Shown here: one piece after another, positions 41,226 through 52,248 of the stretch | Position numbering within the stretch: position 1 is the stretch's first letter | How the letters are laid out: each line of letters starts with the position of its first letter | Assembly: GCF_000425065.1 (NCBI RefSeq) | Contig: NZ_KE384300.1 | Location: 410,559 to 474,558, forward strand | Source of the DNA: Actinomadura rifamycini DSM 43936 | Lineage (GTDB): Bacteria; Actinomycetota; Actinomycetes; Streptosporangiales; Streptosporangiaceae | Reading direction: 5' to 3' | DNA: 64,000 nucleotides | Translations under genes and position numbers: made by a program | The notes under the pieces: generated by a model | The model's input: the letters and a program-made list of their open reading frames with translations, nothing else | The model's database searches: none | Told to the model about the DNA's origin: nothing

Positions 41226-42682
41226 GCGCGACGGCCCTCGCGGCCGTGCTCGTCGCACTGGCCGCGGCGTTCGCGGCGGGACGTGGCGGGCGCCGGGGCG
41301 GCGGGCGCTCGCGGCGGGCGCGGGCCCGTCCCGTGCCCGGTCTGGCGGACGCGGCGCGGGAGGTGCCGCCGTGGCGCAACGCCGCCGCGGTCGGCGGCGA
41401 GCACCTGTGCGCCGCGATGTACCTCGGCGCCGCCGGGCTCGTCCTCGCCCACGGGGCGGACGTGCTGTGGCTGCCCGTGGGCGCGGCCGCCGGCTGCGCC
41501 CTGCTCGCGGCGTTCGTCGCCGCGCCGCTGCGCAGGTCCGGCGCGTACAGCGTCGCCGACTTCGCCGAGTGGCGGCTCGGCTCGCGCGGCGCCCGGCACG
41601 CCGCCACCGGCTGCGTCTGCCTGGTGGGCTGGTGCTGCCTGCTGCCGCAGCTCCACGGCGCGGGCGTGGCGCTGCACGTGCTCACCGGCGGGCCGCACTG
41701 GACGGGCTGGACGGTCGGGGTCGCGGCGGCGTCGGTCCTCGTGGCGTCCGGCGGGGTGCGGAGCGTCACCGCGTTCCAGGCCGTCCACTTCTGGGCGAAG
41801 CTCGCGGCGCTGACCGTGCCCGTGCTGGCGGGGGCCGTCCTGTGGCAGGTGCACGCCGTGCCGGACGTCCGGGCCGCGCCCGCTCCGGGCGGTGCGCCCG
41901 GCATCGCCGGGACGTACGCGCTGGTCGCGTGCGTCGCGCTCGGCACGGTCGGGCTGCCGCAGATCCTCATGCACTTCTACACGAGCGGCGGGGGCGGCGC
42001 CGCGCGCAGGACGGCGGCGTACGTCACGGTCCTCGTCGGGCTGTTCTCGGTGGTCGCCGTCCTGTACGGGATGCTCGGACGCCGGCCCGGGGCGGCCGCC
42101 CCGGGAACCGGGGCCGACGCGGACCTCCTCCTGCTGCCGCAGCGGACGATCCCCGGAACGGCGGGCACGCTGCTCACGGGGCTGCTCGCGGCGGGGGCGT
42201 TCGCCGCGTTCGTCACCGCCTCGTGCGGCATCGCCGTCGCCGTGGCCGGGACCGTCGCGCAGTACGCGCGGCGGCGCGGGGCGGCCGTGTTCCGGGCGGG
42301 CGCGGTGGTCGTGCTCGCCGCGCCGCTCGCCGTCATGCCGCGGCTCGGCCCGCACGGGTCGGCGGGACTCGTCACCCTGGCGCTCGCCGTGTCGGCGGGC
42401 ACGCTGTGCCCTCTGCTGCTGCTGGGGATCTGGTGGCGCGGCCTCACCCCGGCCGGCGCGGTCGCGGGGCTGCTGTGCGGCTGCTGCCTGGCGCTGGCGG
42501 CGGGGGCGGCGCAGCTCGCCGGGCGCGGCGCGGTCCCCGCCGCGGCGGCGGCGCCGGCGGCGGCGGCCGTGATGGTCGCGGTGTCGCTGCTCACGCGCCG
42601 CAGCGTGCCGCCCCACGCGGGCCGCGCCCTGGCGCGGCTGCACCTGCCGGACGGCGCGTCCGCCCGCCCTCCGGCGGGTTGA
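41222..42682 (+). CDS. Sodium:solute symporter (SSS family, acetate/monocarboxylate-like)
   Basis: A 486-residue membrane protein with about 12-13 helices. VPPWRNAAAVGGEHLCAAMYLGAAGLV, SGAYSVADFAEWRLGSRGARH, GVRSVTAFQAVHFWAKLAAL, ALGTVGLPQILMHFYTS and ASCGIAVAVAG follow the pattern of ActP/MctP transporters. Sodium-coupled uptake of a carboxylate is inferred. ATG 41222 overlaps the stop of the small protein. Control by the upstream LytS/LytTR pair is likely from gene order. Confidence 0.85.
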   Translation: MSATALAAVLVALAAAFAAGRGGRRGGGRSRRARARPVPGLADAAREVPPWRNAAAVGGEHLCAAMYLGAAGLVLAHGADVLWLPVGAAAGCALLAAFVAAPLRRSGAYSVADFAEWRLGSRGARHAATGCVCLVGWCCLLPQLHGAGVALHVLTGGPHWTGWTVGVAAASVLVASGGVRSVTAFQAVHFWAKLAALTVPVLAGAVLWQVHAVPDVRAAPAPGGAPGIAGTYALVACVALGTVGLPQILMHFYTSGGGGAARRTAAYVTVLVGLFSVVAVLYGMLGRRPGAAAPGTGADADLLLLPQRTIPGTAGTLLTGLLAAGAFAAFVTASCGIAVAVAGTVAQYARRRGAAVFRAGAVVVLAAPLAVMPRLGPHGSAGLVTLALAVSAGTLCPLLLLGIWWRGLTPAGAVAGLLCGCCLALAAGAAQLAGRGAVPAAAAAPAAAAVMVAVSLLTRRSVPPHAGRALARLHLPDGASARPPAG

Positions 42683-42741
42683 CGTGGACGGACGCGCGCG
42701 CCGCCCGTTCGTCGTACGAAACCGACCGCTCACCGGGTGAC

Positions 42742-43060
42742 TACGCTACGCACAGCTATGACTACGGACCGTTCATCGCGGGCGGCGTGTTCGGGGTGCC
42801 GATCTGCGGCATCACGGGCTTAGTGTTCTCAGTGGCACCACGAGAAGCACCCGCCTCCGGAGGGGCGGGCGGCACGGGGGACGGACGTCCGCCGGCCGCG
42901 GAACCTCCCACAACAGCACACCCGGAGATCCGGCGAACGCCAGTCGCCGCCGGATCGTGAGTCGCCGGGTCCCGTACCGGGGGGGTGGGACCCGACGGCC
43001 TGTGGCTCGGGTGCCGGTGGACAGTCGGGGGGTTGTTCATCGGCACCCGAGCTCTTTTTC
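42742..43060 (+). other. Possible small transcript between the symporter and endonuclease IV genes
   Basis: The 42683-43104 gap holds no clear gene. TACGCT (42742-42747) could start a short plus-strand RNA ending at the terminator 43005-43059. It would contain a 21-codon frame (42758-42823, including CSGC) and a GC hairpin near 42850-42910. A hydrophobic stretch (FIAGGVFGVPICGITGLVF) is encoded in another frame without a start codon. Support is weak. Confidence 0.25.
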
Positions 43061-43073
43061 ATGCTCGGGTGCC
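43005..43073. terminator. Three-arm terminator with alternative hairpins
   Basis: GCTCGGGTGCCG (43005-43016), CGGCACCCGAGC (43041-43052) and GCTCGGGTGCC (43063-43073) alternate in sense. Arms 1 and 2 form a stem followed by TCTTTTTC, a terminator for plus-strand transcripts. Arms 2 and 3 form an 11-bp stem usable from the opposite side. Confidence 0.7.
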
Positions 43074-43104
43074 CTGTGCTCCGGATCTGCCCGGGGGCGT
43101 GCGC

Positions 43105-43956
43105 TCAGGCGCCGCGCAGGCGCTTCAGCGTCGCGATGTCGCGGCCGTGCGGGCCGGGGTCGCGGCCCGGGGTCTCGATGATGAACGGGACGCCCGCGAC
43201 GGCCGGGTGGGCGAACAGGGCCGCGAAGGGGTCCTCGCCGATCTGCCCGGCGCCGATGTTCTCGTGCCGGTCCTTCGCGGAGCCGCACGCGTCCTTGGAG
43301 TCGTTGGCGTGGACGAGGTCGAGCCGTCCCGCGCCGACCGTCTCGACCAGCGCGTCGATCGTCTCCTTGACGCCGCCCGGCGCGGCGAGGTCGTGCCCGG
43401 CGGCGAACGCGTGGCACGTGTCGAAGCACACGCCCAGCTTCGGGTGGTGCTCCAGCTCCTCGAAGAACGGGCCGAGGTCCTGGACCTTGGCGCACAGCAT
43501 CTTGCCCTGCCCCGCCATGGGCTCCAGCAGCAGCCGCGGGCCGTCGTCCGGGATCTCCTCCAGCAGGGGGAGGACGTGCTCGTGGACCTGCCGCATCGCG
43601 GCGTCGTACGCCTGGCTGACGGCCGAGCCGGTGTGGACGACGACGCCCCGCGCGCCGATCGCGCGGCCGCGCTCCAGCGAGTGCCGGACCGTCGCGATCG
43701 ACTTCTCGAGGGTCTCCTCGCTGGGGGAGCCGAAGTTCACCAGGTACGGGGCGTGCACGTACACGGGCACGTCGTCGCGGTCGCGGAGCTCGGCGTCCTC
43801 GGCCGGCTTGCCGGCGGGGAGCGCCCACCCGCGCGGGTTCGCGACGAACACCTGGATCGCCTCGGCGCCGATCTCGGCGGCGTACTTCAGGCCGCCGGTG
43901 GCGAGCCCGCCGGCGACCGGGACGTGGGCCCCGACGGGGCTCTGCGGAGAGGTCAT
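43105..43956 (-). CDS. nfo: Deoxyribonuclease IV (endonuclease IV, AP endonuclease)
   Basis: Cleaves DNA at abasic sites in base-excision repair. The 283-residue TIM-barrel has the three AP_endonuc_2 signatures: VYVHAPYLVNFGSP (zinc His), LLLEPMAGQG with Glu and LGVCFDTCHAFAAGHDL with Asp and His, then DLVHANDSKDACGSAKDRHENIGAGQIG and FIIETPG. All nine zinc ligands appear to be in place. It starts at ATG 43956, close behind the kinase gene on the same strand. Confidence 0.94.
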   Translation of the reverse strand: MTSPQSPVGAHVPVAGGLATGGLKYAAEIGAEAIQVFVANPRGWALPAGKPAEDAELRDRDDVPVYVHAPYLVNFGSPSEETLEKSIATVRHSLERGRAIGARGVVVHTGSAVSQAYDAAMRQVHEHVLPLLEEIPDDGPRLLLEPMAGQGKMLCAKVQDLGPFFEELEHHPKLGVCFDTCHAFAAGHDLAAPGGVKETIDALVETVGAGRLDLVHANDSKDACGSAKDRHENIGAGQIGEDPFAALFAHPAVAGVPFIIETPGRDPGPHGRDIATLKRLRGA

Positions 43957-44000
43957 GGTCCCTCCAGCCTATCCGCCGCCCGGCGCCCCGGGGCCGCCGC

Positions 44001-46031
44001 TCAGGGCCCCCGGACGATCGTGACCGTGGAGCCGCGGTCGGCCGTGCCGTCCCCGCCGGGCGCCTGGAAGCGGACGGTGTCGCCGCCCCATCCCTGCACG
44101 TTCACCTCGAACCCGGAATCCTTCAGGATCTTGGTGGCGTCGTCGACGCTGCGGTGGGTGACGTCCGGCACCGGAATCTTCTCGGCGCCGCCCTCGCCGT
44201 CGCAGCCGAGCCGGATCGGGCCCGCGTCGATGATGCAGTCGCGCTCGTTGACGACGAGCACGACCTCGTCGCCGCGGGACACGCCGGTGCCCTCGCCCGG
44301 CGTCTGCTCGACGACGGTGCCGGGCGCCTTGCCCTCGACGCGCTTCTCCCGGACGGTCACCTTCAGGCCGAGCGAGCGGAGCCGGTTCGCGGCGGTCTCG
44401 CCGTTCGAGCCGACGAGGTCCGGCATCGACATGCCGCCGCTGAGGACGACGGCGACCGGCTCGTCCGGGGACAGCTCCTTCCCGGCGGCGGGGTCGGTGC
44501 CGACGACGCGGTCCTTCGGGACGGTCTGCGACTCGCGGGTGCTCGTCCCGCCGACCCGGAACCCGTCGTCGGCGAGGATCTTCTTCGCCTCGTCGAGCGT
44601 CTTCCCCTCGACGTCCGGGACGGCCCGGGGCGTGAGCCCCTTGGACGGCGTCAGCGTGACGGTCTCGCCCTGCCCGACGCGGGCGCCCGCGCCCGGGTCG
44701 GACTTCGCGACCAGCCCCTTGCGGACCCGGTCGTGGTAGACGGGTTCGGCGACGCGGACGGCGATGCCGGCGTCGGCGAGCGCGCCGCGCGCCTCCGCGA
44801 CCTCCATCCCGACGATGTCGGCCGGGACGTGCTCGTACTGCCCGGACGTCTGGTACCAGACGGCCCACCCGAGGATCACGGCGGCGATCGCGCCGATCGC
44901 GACGAGCACGTACCGCCCGGTGAGCGCCCCGATGACGCGGTCGCCGCGGGAGCGCGGCGGCGGGCCCGCCGGGTCCTCGCCGGGGTCGAGCACGGCGGTG
45001 TGGCCGCGCACGTCCTCGGGGAAGCGGACGGGCGACGTCCGCGGCGCGGGCGGGAGCGGCTCCGTGCCCCCGTGCCCGGCCGGCCCGCCGTCCGCGGCGC
45101 CGTCCGGGGACGCGGCCCCGGCGGGCGCGGGCAGGACGGCCGTCCCGCCGGGGGACGCCTCCTCGAGCCGGGCGTCGATGTCGGGCGGCAGCCCGCCGTG
45201 GACCTCGGCGACCGCGGCGAGGCAGGCGTTCGCGTCCTGCGGGCGGTGCGCGGGGTCGCGGCTCGTCGCGGCCGTGACGAGCTCGTCGACCCGGTACGGC
45301 AGGCCGGGGACGAGTTCGGACGGCGGCGGCACGGTCTCGTTGACGTGCTTGTACGCGACGGCGAGCGGGGTGTCGCCTTCGTGCGGGAGCCGTCCGGTGA
45401 GCAGCTCGAACAGCATGATCCCGGCGGCGTAGACGTCCGAGCGCACGTCGGCGCTGCCGGACGTGACCTGCTCGGGCGCGAGGTACCCGACGGTGCCGAT
45501 GATCACGCCGGTGCGGGTCATCCGGCTCGCGGACTCGGCCCGCGCGAGCCCGAAGTCGGTCACCTTGACCTGGCCGTCCTCGGTGATGAGGACGTTCTCC
45601 GGCTTGACGTCGCGGTGCACGAGCCCGGCGCGGTGCGCGGCGCCGAGGGCGGCCAGCACCGGCTGCATGGTCTCCAGCGCGGCCCGCGGCCCGAACCGGC
45701 CGCGGGCGGCGAGCGCGTCCCGCAGCGTCCGGCCGGGGACGTACTCCATCACCAGGTAGCCGCGCTCGCCGTCCGTCCCCTGGTCGTACACGGCGACGAC
45801 GTTGGGATGCGACAGCGCGGCGGCGGCCTTGGCCTCGCCGATGAAGCGGTTCACGAAGTCCTCGTCGGCGGCGAGGCCGGCGTGCATCACCTTGACCGCG
45901 ACGACGCGGTCGAGCCTGCTGTCGCGCGCGAGGTAGACCGTGGCCATGCCGCCGCGGGCGATGCGGGACTCAATGCGGTAGCGCCCGTCGAGCAGCTGCC
46001 CGACGAGTGGATCTGCGACCGTCGTGTCCAT
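44001..46031 (-). CDS. pknL: PASTA-domain Ser/Thr protein kinase (PknL-like)
   Basis: Membrane receptor kinase of 676 residues. The kinase domain has LLDGRYRIESRIARGGMATVYLA, VAVKVM (Lys), VHRDVKPENVLI, VTDFGLA and the activation segment SRMTRTGVIIGTVGYLAPEQ. A Pro/Gly juxtamembrane stretch precedes one helix (YVLVAIGAIAAVILGWAVWY). Four extracellular PASTA repeats follow, the last ending TVTIVRGP. Those repeats bind muropeptides or lipid II. An Rv2175c-like gene, whose product is the known PknL substrate in M. tuberculosis, lies 5 kb away. Confidence 0.93.
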   Translation of the reverse strand: MDTTVADPLVGQLLDGRYRIESRIARGGMATVYLARDSRLDRVVAVKVMHAGLAADEDFVNRFIGEAKAAAALSHPNVVAVYDQGTDGERGYLVMEYVPGRTLRDALAARGRFGPRAALETMQPVLAALGAAHRAGLVHRDVKPENVLITEDGQVKVTDFGLARAESASRMTRTGVIIGTVGYLAPEQVTSGSADVRSDVYAAGIMLFELLTGRLPHEGDTPLAVAYKHVNETVPPPSELVPGLPYRVDELVTAATSRDPAHRPQDANACLAAVAEVHGGLPPDIDARLEEASPGGTAVLPAPAGAASPDGAADGGPAGHGGTEPLPPAPRTSPVRFPEDVRGHTAVLDPGEDPAGPPPRSRGDRVIGALTGRYVLVAIGAIAAVILGWAVWYQTSGQYEHVPADIVGMEVAEARGALADAGIAVRVAEPVYHDRVRKGLVAKSDPGAGARVGQGETVTLTPSKGLTPRAVPDVEGKTLDEAKKILADDGFRVGGTSTRESQTVPKDRVVGTDPAAGKELSPDEPVAVVLSGGMSMPDLVGSNGETAANRLRSLGLKVTVREKRVEGKAPGTVVEQTPGEGTGVSRGDEVVLVVNERDCIIDAGPIRLGCDGEGGAEKIPVPDVTHRSVDDATKILKDSGFEVNVQGWGGDTVRFQAPGGDGTADRGSTVTIVRGP

Positions 46032-46067
46032 CGCAGCGAGTCTACGGCGGGTTCGCCATGCAACTCA

Positions 46068-47090
46068 TCAGTCGCGAGTATGAGCATGGTCGAGCGCGGA
46101 GGGTGACGCGGGGTGCGGCGGGGCGGGCGCGGCGGCGGGGACGTCCGCGGCGGCGGGGGACGCGGCGGTGCGCGGCCCGCGGCGCCGCTCGCCGCGCGGT
46201 GTGCTGCGCGACACGGCGACCCCGGCCAGGCACAGCGCGCCGCCGAGCAGCGTGACGGCCCCGGGCACCTCGTCGAGGAACGCCCACGACATCAGCACGA
46301 CGATCGCGGGGACGGCGTAGGTCGTCGCGCCCATCTTCCCGGCGGACGTCCGCGCCAGCGCGTACCCCCAGGTGGTGAACGCCAGCGCGGTCGGGAAGAC
46401 GCCGAGGTAGACCATGTTGAGGGTCGCGCCCGCCGGGGCGTCGGCGGCCTGCGACACGAGCAGCCCCGCGAACGGCAGGGTCGCGACGGTGCCGACGGCG
46501 CACGCGAACGTCGTGAACTGCAGCGCGGACGCGTGCCGCAGTGCGGGCTTCTGGCTCACCACTCCGGCCGCGTAGGTGACGGCCGCGACGACGCACAGCA
46601 GGACGCCGAGCAGCGGCGACCCCTTCTCGCCGGACATCGACAGCCCGACGACGGCGGCGCCGGCGAACGCCACGGCCAGGCCCGCGAGCAGCCGGGAGGA
46701 GAAGCCCTCCTTCAGCAGCCAGCCGCCGAGGAGCGCGATGAGGATCGGCCCGATGTTGACGACGAGGGCCGCGGTGCCGGCGTCCACGAGCTGCTCGCCC
46801 CAGTTGAGCGCCACCATGTAGACGCCGAACCACAGGATGCCCGCGGCGACGATGCCGGGCCACGCGCCGCGCGGCGGGAGGCCCTCGCGGCGGACGAGCC
46901 AGAGGGCGCCGAGCACGACCGTCCCGGAGAGCAGCCGCCCGAGCGCGAGGGGGCCCGGGTCGTACGCCTCGCCGGCGCTCCGGATGGAGACGAACGCCGA
47001 GGCCCACAGGACGACCGTGACGGTGGCGGCGGCGATCGCGCGCCGGTCGACGCCTCCGGCCGCGGCCGGAGGGGAGATGTCCTGTTCCAT
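46068..47090 (-). CDS. EamA/DMT family transporter
   Basis: A 340-residue transporter with ten helices. The first EamA repeat has VTVVLWASAFVSIRSAGEAYDPGPLALGR, the second has AAVTYAAGVVSQKPAL and PTALAFTTWGYALARTSAGKMGATTYAVP. The tail is Ala/Pro-rich and cytoplasmic. ATG 47090 has AAGGTG upstream. It differs from the EamA protein at 35-36 kb. A perfect 12-bp inverted repeat (47157-47192) lies about 70 bp upstream and may be its operator. Confidence 0.88.
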   Translation of the reverse strand: MEQDISPPAAAGGVDRRAIAAATVTVVLWASAFVSIRSAGEAYDPGPLALGRLLSGTVVLGALWLVRREGLPPRGAWPGIVAAGILWFGVYMVALNWGEQLVDAGTAALVVNIGPILIALLGGWLLKEGFSSRLLAGLAVAFAGAAVVGLSMSGEKGSPLLGVLLCVVAAVTYAAGVVSQKPALRHASALQFTTFACAVGTVATLPFAGLLVSQAADAPAGATLNMVYLGVFPTALAFTTWGYALARTSAGKMGATTYAVPAIVVLMSWAFLDEVPGAVTLLGGALCLAGVAVSRSTPRGERRRGPRTAASPAAADVPAAAPAPPHPASPSALDHAHTRD

Positions 47091-47156
47091 GAAGCGCACC
47101 TTAGGTCCGGATCGTTTCGCTGAGCACCGAAGTTCGGCGCGCGGCCGCGCCGGACG

Positions 47157-47192
47157 ACAATGGACCGCCCCAGTCTGAGAGCGGTCCATTGT
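47157..47192. promoter_or_regulatory. Perfect 12-bp inverted repeat ACAATGGACCGC/GCGGTCCATTGT
   Basis: Arms at 47157-47168 and 47181-47192, 12-bp spacer. It lies between the stop of thiG and the start of the EamA gene, both on the minus strand. It can be a terminator for thiG (no U tract) or an operator for EamA. Confidence 0.5.
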
Positions 47193-47233
47193 TCAGGTCC
47201 AGCGAATTATTCTTGACCGTCGGTTAAGGTGCG

Positions 47234-49406
<2,173 letters not shown>

Positions 49407-49411
49407 TCGCG

Positions 49412-49505
49412 CTCCCTTCGCCGGCATGATCCGGATCAGGTCAGGCGGTCGGCGGCCCGGTCAGCCGCCCTCTCAGCCCGGTCGCACCGGACTCCCGCGG
49501 GTGTT
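49412..49505 (-). ncRNA. TPP riboswitch (thi box)
   Basis: On the minus strand the conserved parts appear in order: GGGCTGAGAGGG (pyrimidine-sensor, CUGAGA), then a P3-like GC stem, then ACCTGATCCGGATCATGCCG and GCGAAGGGA next to the thiO ribosome site. Thiamine pyrophosphate binding would hide the AGGGAG ribosome site of thiO, controlling thiO-thiS-thiG. Confidence 0.95.
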
Positions 49506-49553
49506 CTGGGTGGTCTTCCCCCACTTTACGACCGCTGTGACGTACATGACCGT

Positions 49554-49569
49554 CTGGACACATGTCCAG
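49554..49569. promoter_or_regulatory. Operator-like palindrome CTGGACA-CA-TGTCCAG
   Basis: 7-bp arms with a 2-bp centre in the divergent promoter region between thiO and the FAD reductase gene, 30 bp before the latter. Confidence 0.4.
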
Positions 49570-49598
49570 GCAAAAGCGGCCCCACTAAGGTGAGCGCC

Positions 49599-50834
49599 AT
49601 GGAGAGGCTTGTTGTCGTGGGTGGCGGGCTGGCCGGCGTGCGCGCCGTGGAGGCCCTGCGCAGGAAGGGGTACGAGGGCGCGCTCACCCTCGTCTCGGCC
49701 GAGCGGCACCGGCCGTACGACCGGCCGCCGCTGTCGAAGGCCGTCCTCGCGGGCGACTCCGACGACACCACCGTCGACGCCGACTGGGACGCCCTGCGCT
49801 GCGAGCTCCTCCTCGGCGAGCGGGCCACCGCGCTGCGCCCCGGCGCGCCCGGCCGCGGCGGCGTCGTCGCCACCACGGCCGGCGACCTGCCCTTCGACGG
49901 CCTGGTCATCGCCACCGGCGCGGCCCCGATCACGCTGCCCGGCGACGGCCGCCAGCACGTCGTCCGCACCATCGAGGACGCCCGCGAGCTGCGCGGCCTC
50001 CTCGTCCCGGGCGCCCGCGTCGCGATCGTCGGCGCGGGCTGGATCGGCGCCGAGGTCGCCACCACCGCCGCGAGGAAGGGCTGCGCGGTCACCGTCGTCG
50101 AGGCCGCCGACACGCCCCTCGCGAACGCGCTCGGCGCCGAGGCCGGCGCCCTGACCGCGCCCTGGTACGCCGAGGCCGGCGTCGAGCTCCGCACCGGCGT
50201 CAAGGTCGCCGAGGTCGACGGGCGCGGCCTCGTCCTGGCCGCCGACGGGGCGCCCGGCCGCATCGACGCCGACGCGGTCGTCGTCGGCGTCGGCGTCCGG
50301 CCCGACCTCGGCTGGCTCGCCGGCTCCGGCCTCCTCCTCGAACGCGGCGTCGTCACCGACGCGGCCTTCCGCACCTGCCACGAGGGCGCCGAGCCCGGCA
50401 CCCCCGGCGAGCCCCGCCCCGACATCGTCGCCGTCGGCGACTGCGCCGCCTGGTGGTCGTCCCGCTACGGGCGCCGGCTCCTCGTCGAGCACTGGGACAC
50501 CGCCCTCAACGCCCCCGAGACCGCCGCCGCGACCCTCCTCGGCGAGGACGCCGCCTACGACGCGGCACCGTACTTCTGGTCCGAGCAGTTCGGTCGCATG
50601 GTCCAGTACGCCGGGAACCACGCGGCGTCCGAGCGGATGATCCGGCGCGGCGACCCGGACGGCCCCAAGTGGGCCCTCGCGTGGCTCACCGGCGACCGCC
50701 TCGACGCGATCCTCACCGTCGACCGCCCCCGCGACCTCGTCCAGGCCCGCCGGGTGATCGCGTCCGGCGCGGCCGTCGACCCCGGTCTGCTCGCCGATCC
50801 CGACACCCCCGTCCGCCAGGCCGTTCGCGCGTAG
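49599..50834 (+). CDS. FAD-dependent pyridine nucleotide-disulfide reductase (ferredoxin-reductase-like)
   Basis: A 411-residue flavoprotein resembling ferredoxin/rubredoxin/putidaredoxin reductases. It has ERLVVVGGGLAGVRAVEALRRKG (FAD), YDRPPLSKAVLAG, LVIATGAAPITLPG, VAIVGAGWIGAEVATTAARKGCAVTVVE (NAD(P)H) and DIVAVGDCAAW. No redox Cys pair is seen. It could reduce the [3Fe-4S] ferredoxin at 25 kb, though nothing links them directly. Divergent from the thi operon. Confidence 0.9.
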   Translation: MERLVVVGGGLAGVRAVEALRRKGYEGALTLVSAERHRPYDRPPLSKAVLAGDSDDTTVDADWDALRCELLLGERATALRPGAPGRGGVVATTAGDLPFDGLVIATGAAPITLPGDGRQHVVRTIEDARELRGLLVPGARVAIVGAGWIGAEVATTAARKGCAVTVVEAADTPLANALGAEAGALTAPWYAEAGVELRTGVKVAEVDGRGLVLAADGAPGRIDADAVVVGVGVRPDLGWLAGSGLLLERGVVTDAAFRTCHEGAEPGTPGEPRPDIVAVGDCAAWWSSRYGRRLLVEHWDTALNAPETAAATLLGEDAAYDAAPYFWSEQFGRMVQYAGNHAASERMIRRGDPDGPKWALAWLTGDRLDAILTVDRPRDLVQARRVIASGAAVDPGLLADPDTPVRQAVRA

Positions 50835-50905
50835 CGGAGCGTCCCCGCGAAACAGGTGGTCGTCGAGAGGGTTTGCCGGTTCCGAAGGCGTGGTAGCAAG
50901 GGGGC

Positions 50906-51289
50906 GTGACGCAGATGCACGCAACCGTTGAAAGCGCACTCGACCCCCGCACCGACGCCCTCGCCGGAGAGTGGCTCACCCTCCCGGAGACCGCCGAGCG
51001 GCTCGGCATCAAGACCAACCGGATCAAGCAGCTCATCAGCGAGCGCAAGCTGCTCGCGGTCCGCCGCGCGGGCGAACCGATGGTCCCGGCGGCCTTCGTC
51101 CACGAGGGCCAGGTGATCAAGGGCCTGTCCGGCACGCTCACCGTGCTCTCGGACGCCGGCTACAGCGACGTCGAGACCGTCCGCTGGCTGTTCACCGCGG
51201 ACGACACGCTGCCCGGCACGCCGGTCGAGGCGCTCACCGAGAACCGCGGGACCGAGGTGCGGCGCCGCGCCCAGGCCCTGGCATTCTGA
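50906..51289 (+). CDS. Rv2175c-family winged-helix DNA-binding protein
   Basis: A 127-residue regulator. The N-terminal helix-turn-helix is WLTLPETAERLGIKTNRIKQLISERKLLAV, followed by MVPAAFVHEG and the family C-terminal part (TLTVLSDAGYSDVETVRWLFTADDTLPGTPVEAL). In M. tuberculosis Rv2175c is phosphorylated by PknL, which reduces DNA binding. Here a pknL-like gene is 5 kb away on the other strand. The N-terminal segment contains Thr residues (TQMHATVE) resembling a phosphorylation target region. GTG 50906 follows AAGGGGG. Confidence 0.9.
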   Translation: MTQMHATVESALDPRTDALAGEWLTLPETAERLGIKTNRIKQLISERKLLAVRRAGEPMVPAAFVHEGQVIKGLSGTLTVLSDAGYSDVETVRWLFTADDTLPGTPVEALTENRGTEVRRRAQALAF

Positions 51290-51302
51290 CCGTCCGCCCA
51301 CC

Positions 51303-51328
51303 GGGGGTCACGCGTCCGCGTGGCCCCC
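51303..51328. terminator. GC hairpin between the Rv2175c-like gene and thiE
   Basis: GGGGGTCACGC (51303-51313) pairs with GCGTGGCCCCC (51318-51328) with one G-U pair. No U tract, so it may be a weak terminator or pause site. Confidence 0.45.
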
Positions 51329-51361
51329 GCAGCACTGCCCAGGAAGGAAGTCCTCCCCACC

Positions 51362-52033
51362 GTGTCCAGGCACCTGCCCTCCGACCGCGCCGTGGCCCTG
51401 CGCGCCCGGCTCGACCGCGCCCGTCTCTACCTCTGCACGGACGCGCGTGAGGAGCGCGGCGACCTGCCCGGGTTCCTGGACGCCGTCCTCGCGAACGGCG
51501 TCGACATCGTGCAGCTCCGGCAGAAGGGCCTGGAGGCGCGGCAGGAGATGGCGTACCTGGAGGTGTTCCGGGCCGCGTGCGAGCGGCACGGCGCGCTGCT
51601 GGCCGTCAACGACCGCGCGGACGTCGCCCACGCGGTGCGCGCGGACATCCTGCACCTCGGGCAGGACGACCTGCCGGTGCCGGCGGCGCGGGAGATCGTC
51701 GGCGGCGACGTGCTGATCGGCCGGTCCACGCACGCGGCGGAGCAGGCGGCGGCCGCGGCCTCCGAGCCCGGCGTCGACTACTTCTGCACCGGGCCGACGT
51801 GGCCCACGCCGACCAAGCCCGGACGCCCCGCGCCGGGCCTGGAACTGCTCGAGTACACCGCCGGGGAGAAGTTCTCCCGGCCGTGGTTCGCGATCGGCGG
51901 CATCGACCTCGGGAACCTCGACCGGGTCACGGCCGCCGGTGCGCGCCGCGCGGTCGTGGTGCGGGCGATCACCGAGGCCGACGACCCGGGCGCCGCGGCG
52001 GCCGAGTTCGCGCGGCGGCTCGCCGCCGTGTGA
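51362..52033 (+). CDS. thiE: Thiamine-phosphate synthase
   Basis: Joins HMP-pyrophosphate and thiazole phosphate to make thiamine phosphate. The 223-residue barrel shows [106 protein letters not shown] and [14 protein letters not shown]. Only a GGAAGGAAG about 12 nt before GTG 51362 marks the start. No riboswitch is seen upstream, so it may not be coregulated with thiOSG. Confidence 0.93.
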   Translation: MSRHLPSDRAVALRARLDRARLYLCTDAREERGDLPGFLDAVLANGVDIVQLRQKGLEARQEMAYLEVFRAACERHGALLAVNDRADVAHAVRADILHLGQDDLPVPAAREIVGGDVLIGRSTHAAEQAAAAASEPGVDYFCTGPTWPTPTKPGRPAPGLELLEYTAGEKFSRPWFAIGGIDLGNLDRVTAAGARRAVVVRAITEADDPGAAAAEFARRLAAV

Positions 52034-52080
52034 CCGCCCGCACGGTTCGCGGGGGCGCGGCATGCCGCACAATGGGGATC

Positions 52081-52233
52081 ATGGGACCCGACGACGAGCG
52101 GCCGGTCGACCTCGACGACGAGTTCGACGTCCTGCCCGACCAGACGTCCGACGACACCGACACCGGCTGGGGCGAGTGGCGCGGCGGCGACGACGACTCC
52201 CGGCTGCTGGAGGAGCGCCCGCCGCACTGGTGA
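52081..52233 (+). CDS. Small acidic conserved protein
   Basis: A 50-residue Asp/Glu-rich protein beginning MGPDDERPVDLDDEFDV and ending SRLLEERPPHW. The last motif recurs, as I remember, in short proteins at the same place in streptomycetes. CACAAT (52068-52073) ends 7 nt before ATG 52081, suggesting leaderless translation; ATG 52072 is the alternative. No domain or function is known. It lies between thiE and a convergent kinase gene. Confidence 0.6.
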   Translation: MGPDDERPVDLDDEFDVLPDQTSDDTDTGWGEWRGGDDDSRLLEERPPHW

Positions 52234-52248
52234 GCCGTCCGGCGGCCG

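Noticed and set aside
42758-42823. 21-codon frame with CSGC as a cysteine leader peptide
   Set aside because: No plus-strand gene follows for more than 6 kb, so there is nothing for it to attenuate; kept only as part of a weak small-RNA candidate.
42762-43046. 94-codon minus-strand frame between symporter and nfo
   Set aside because: Pro/Thr-rich, spans a terminator region, no ribosome site or family resemblance.
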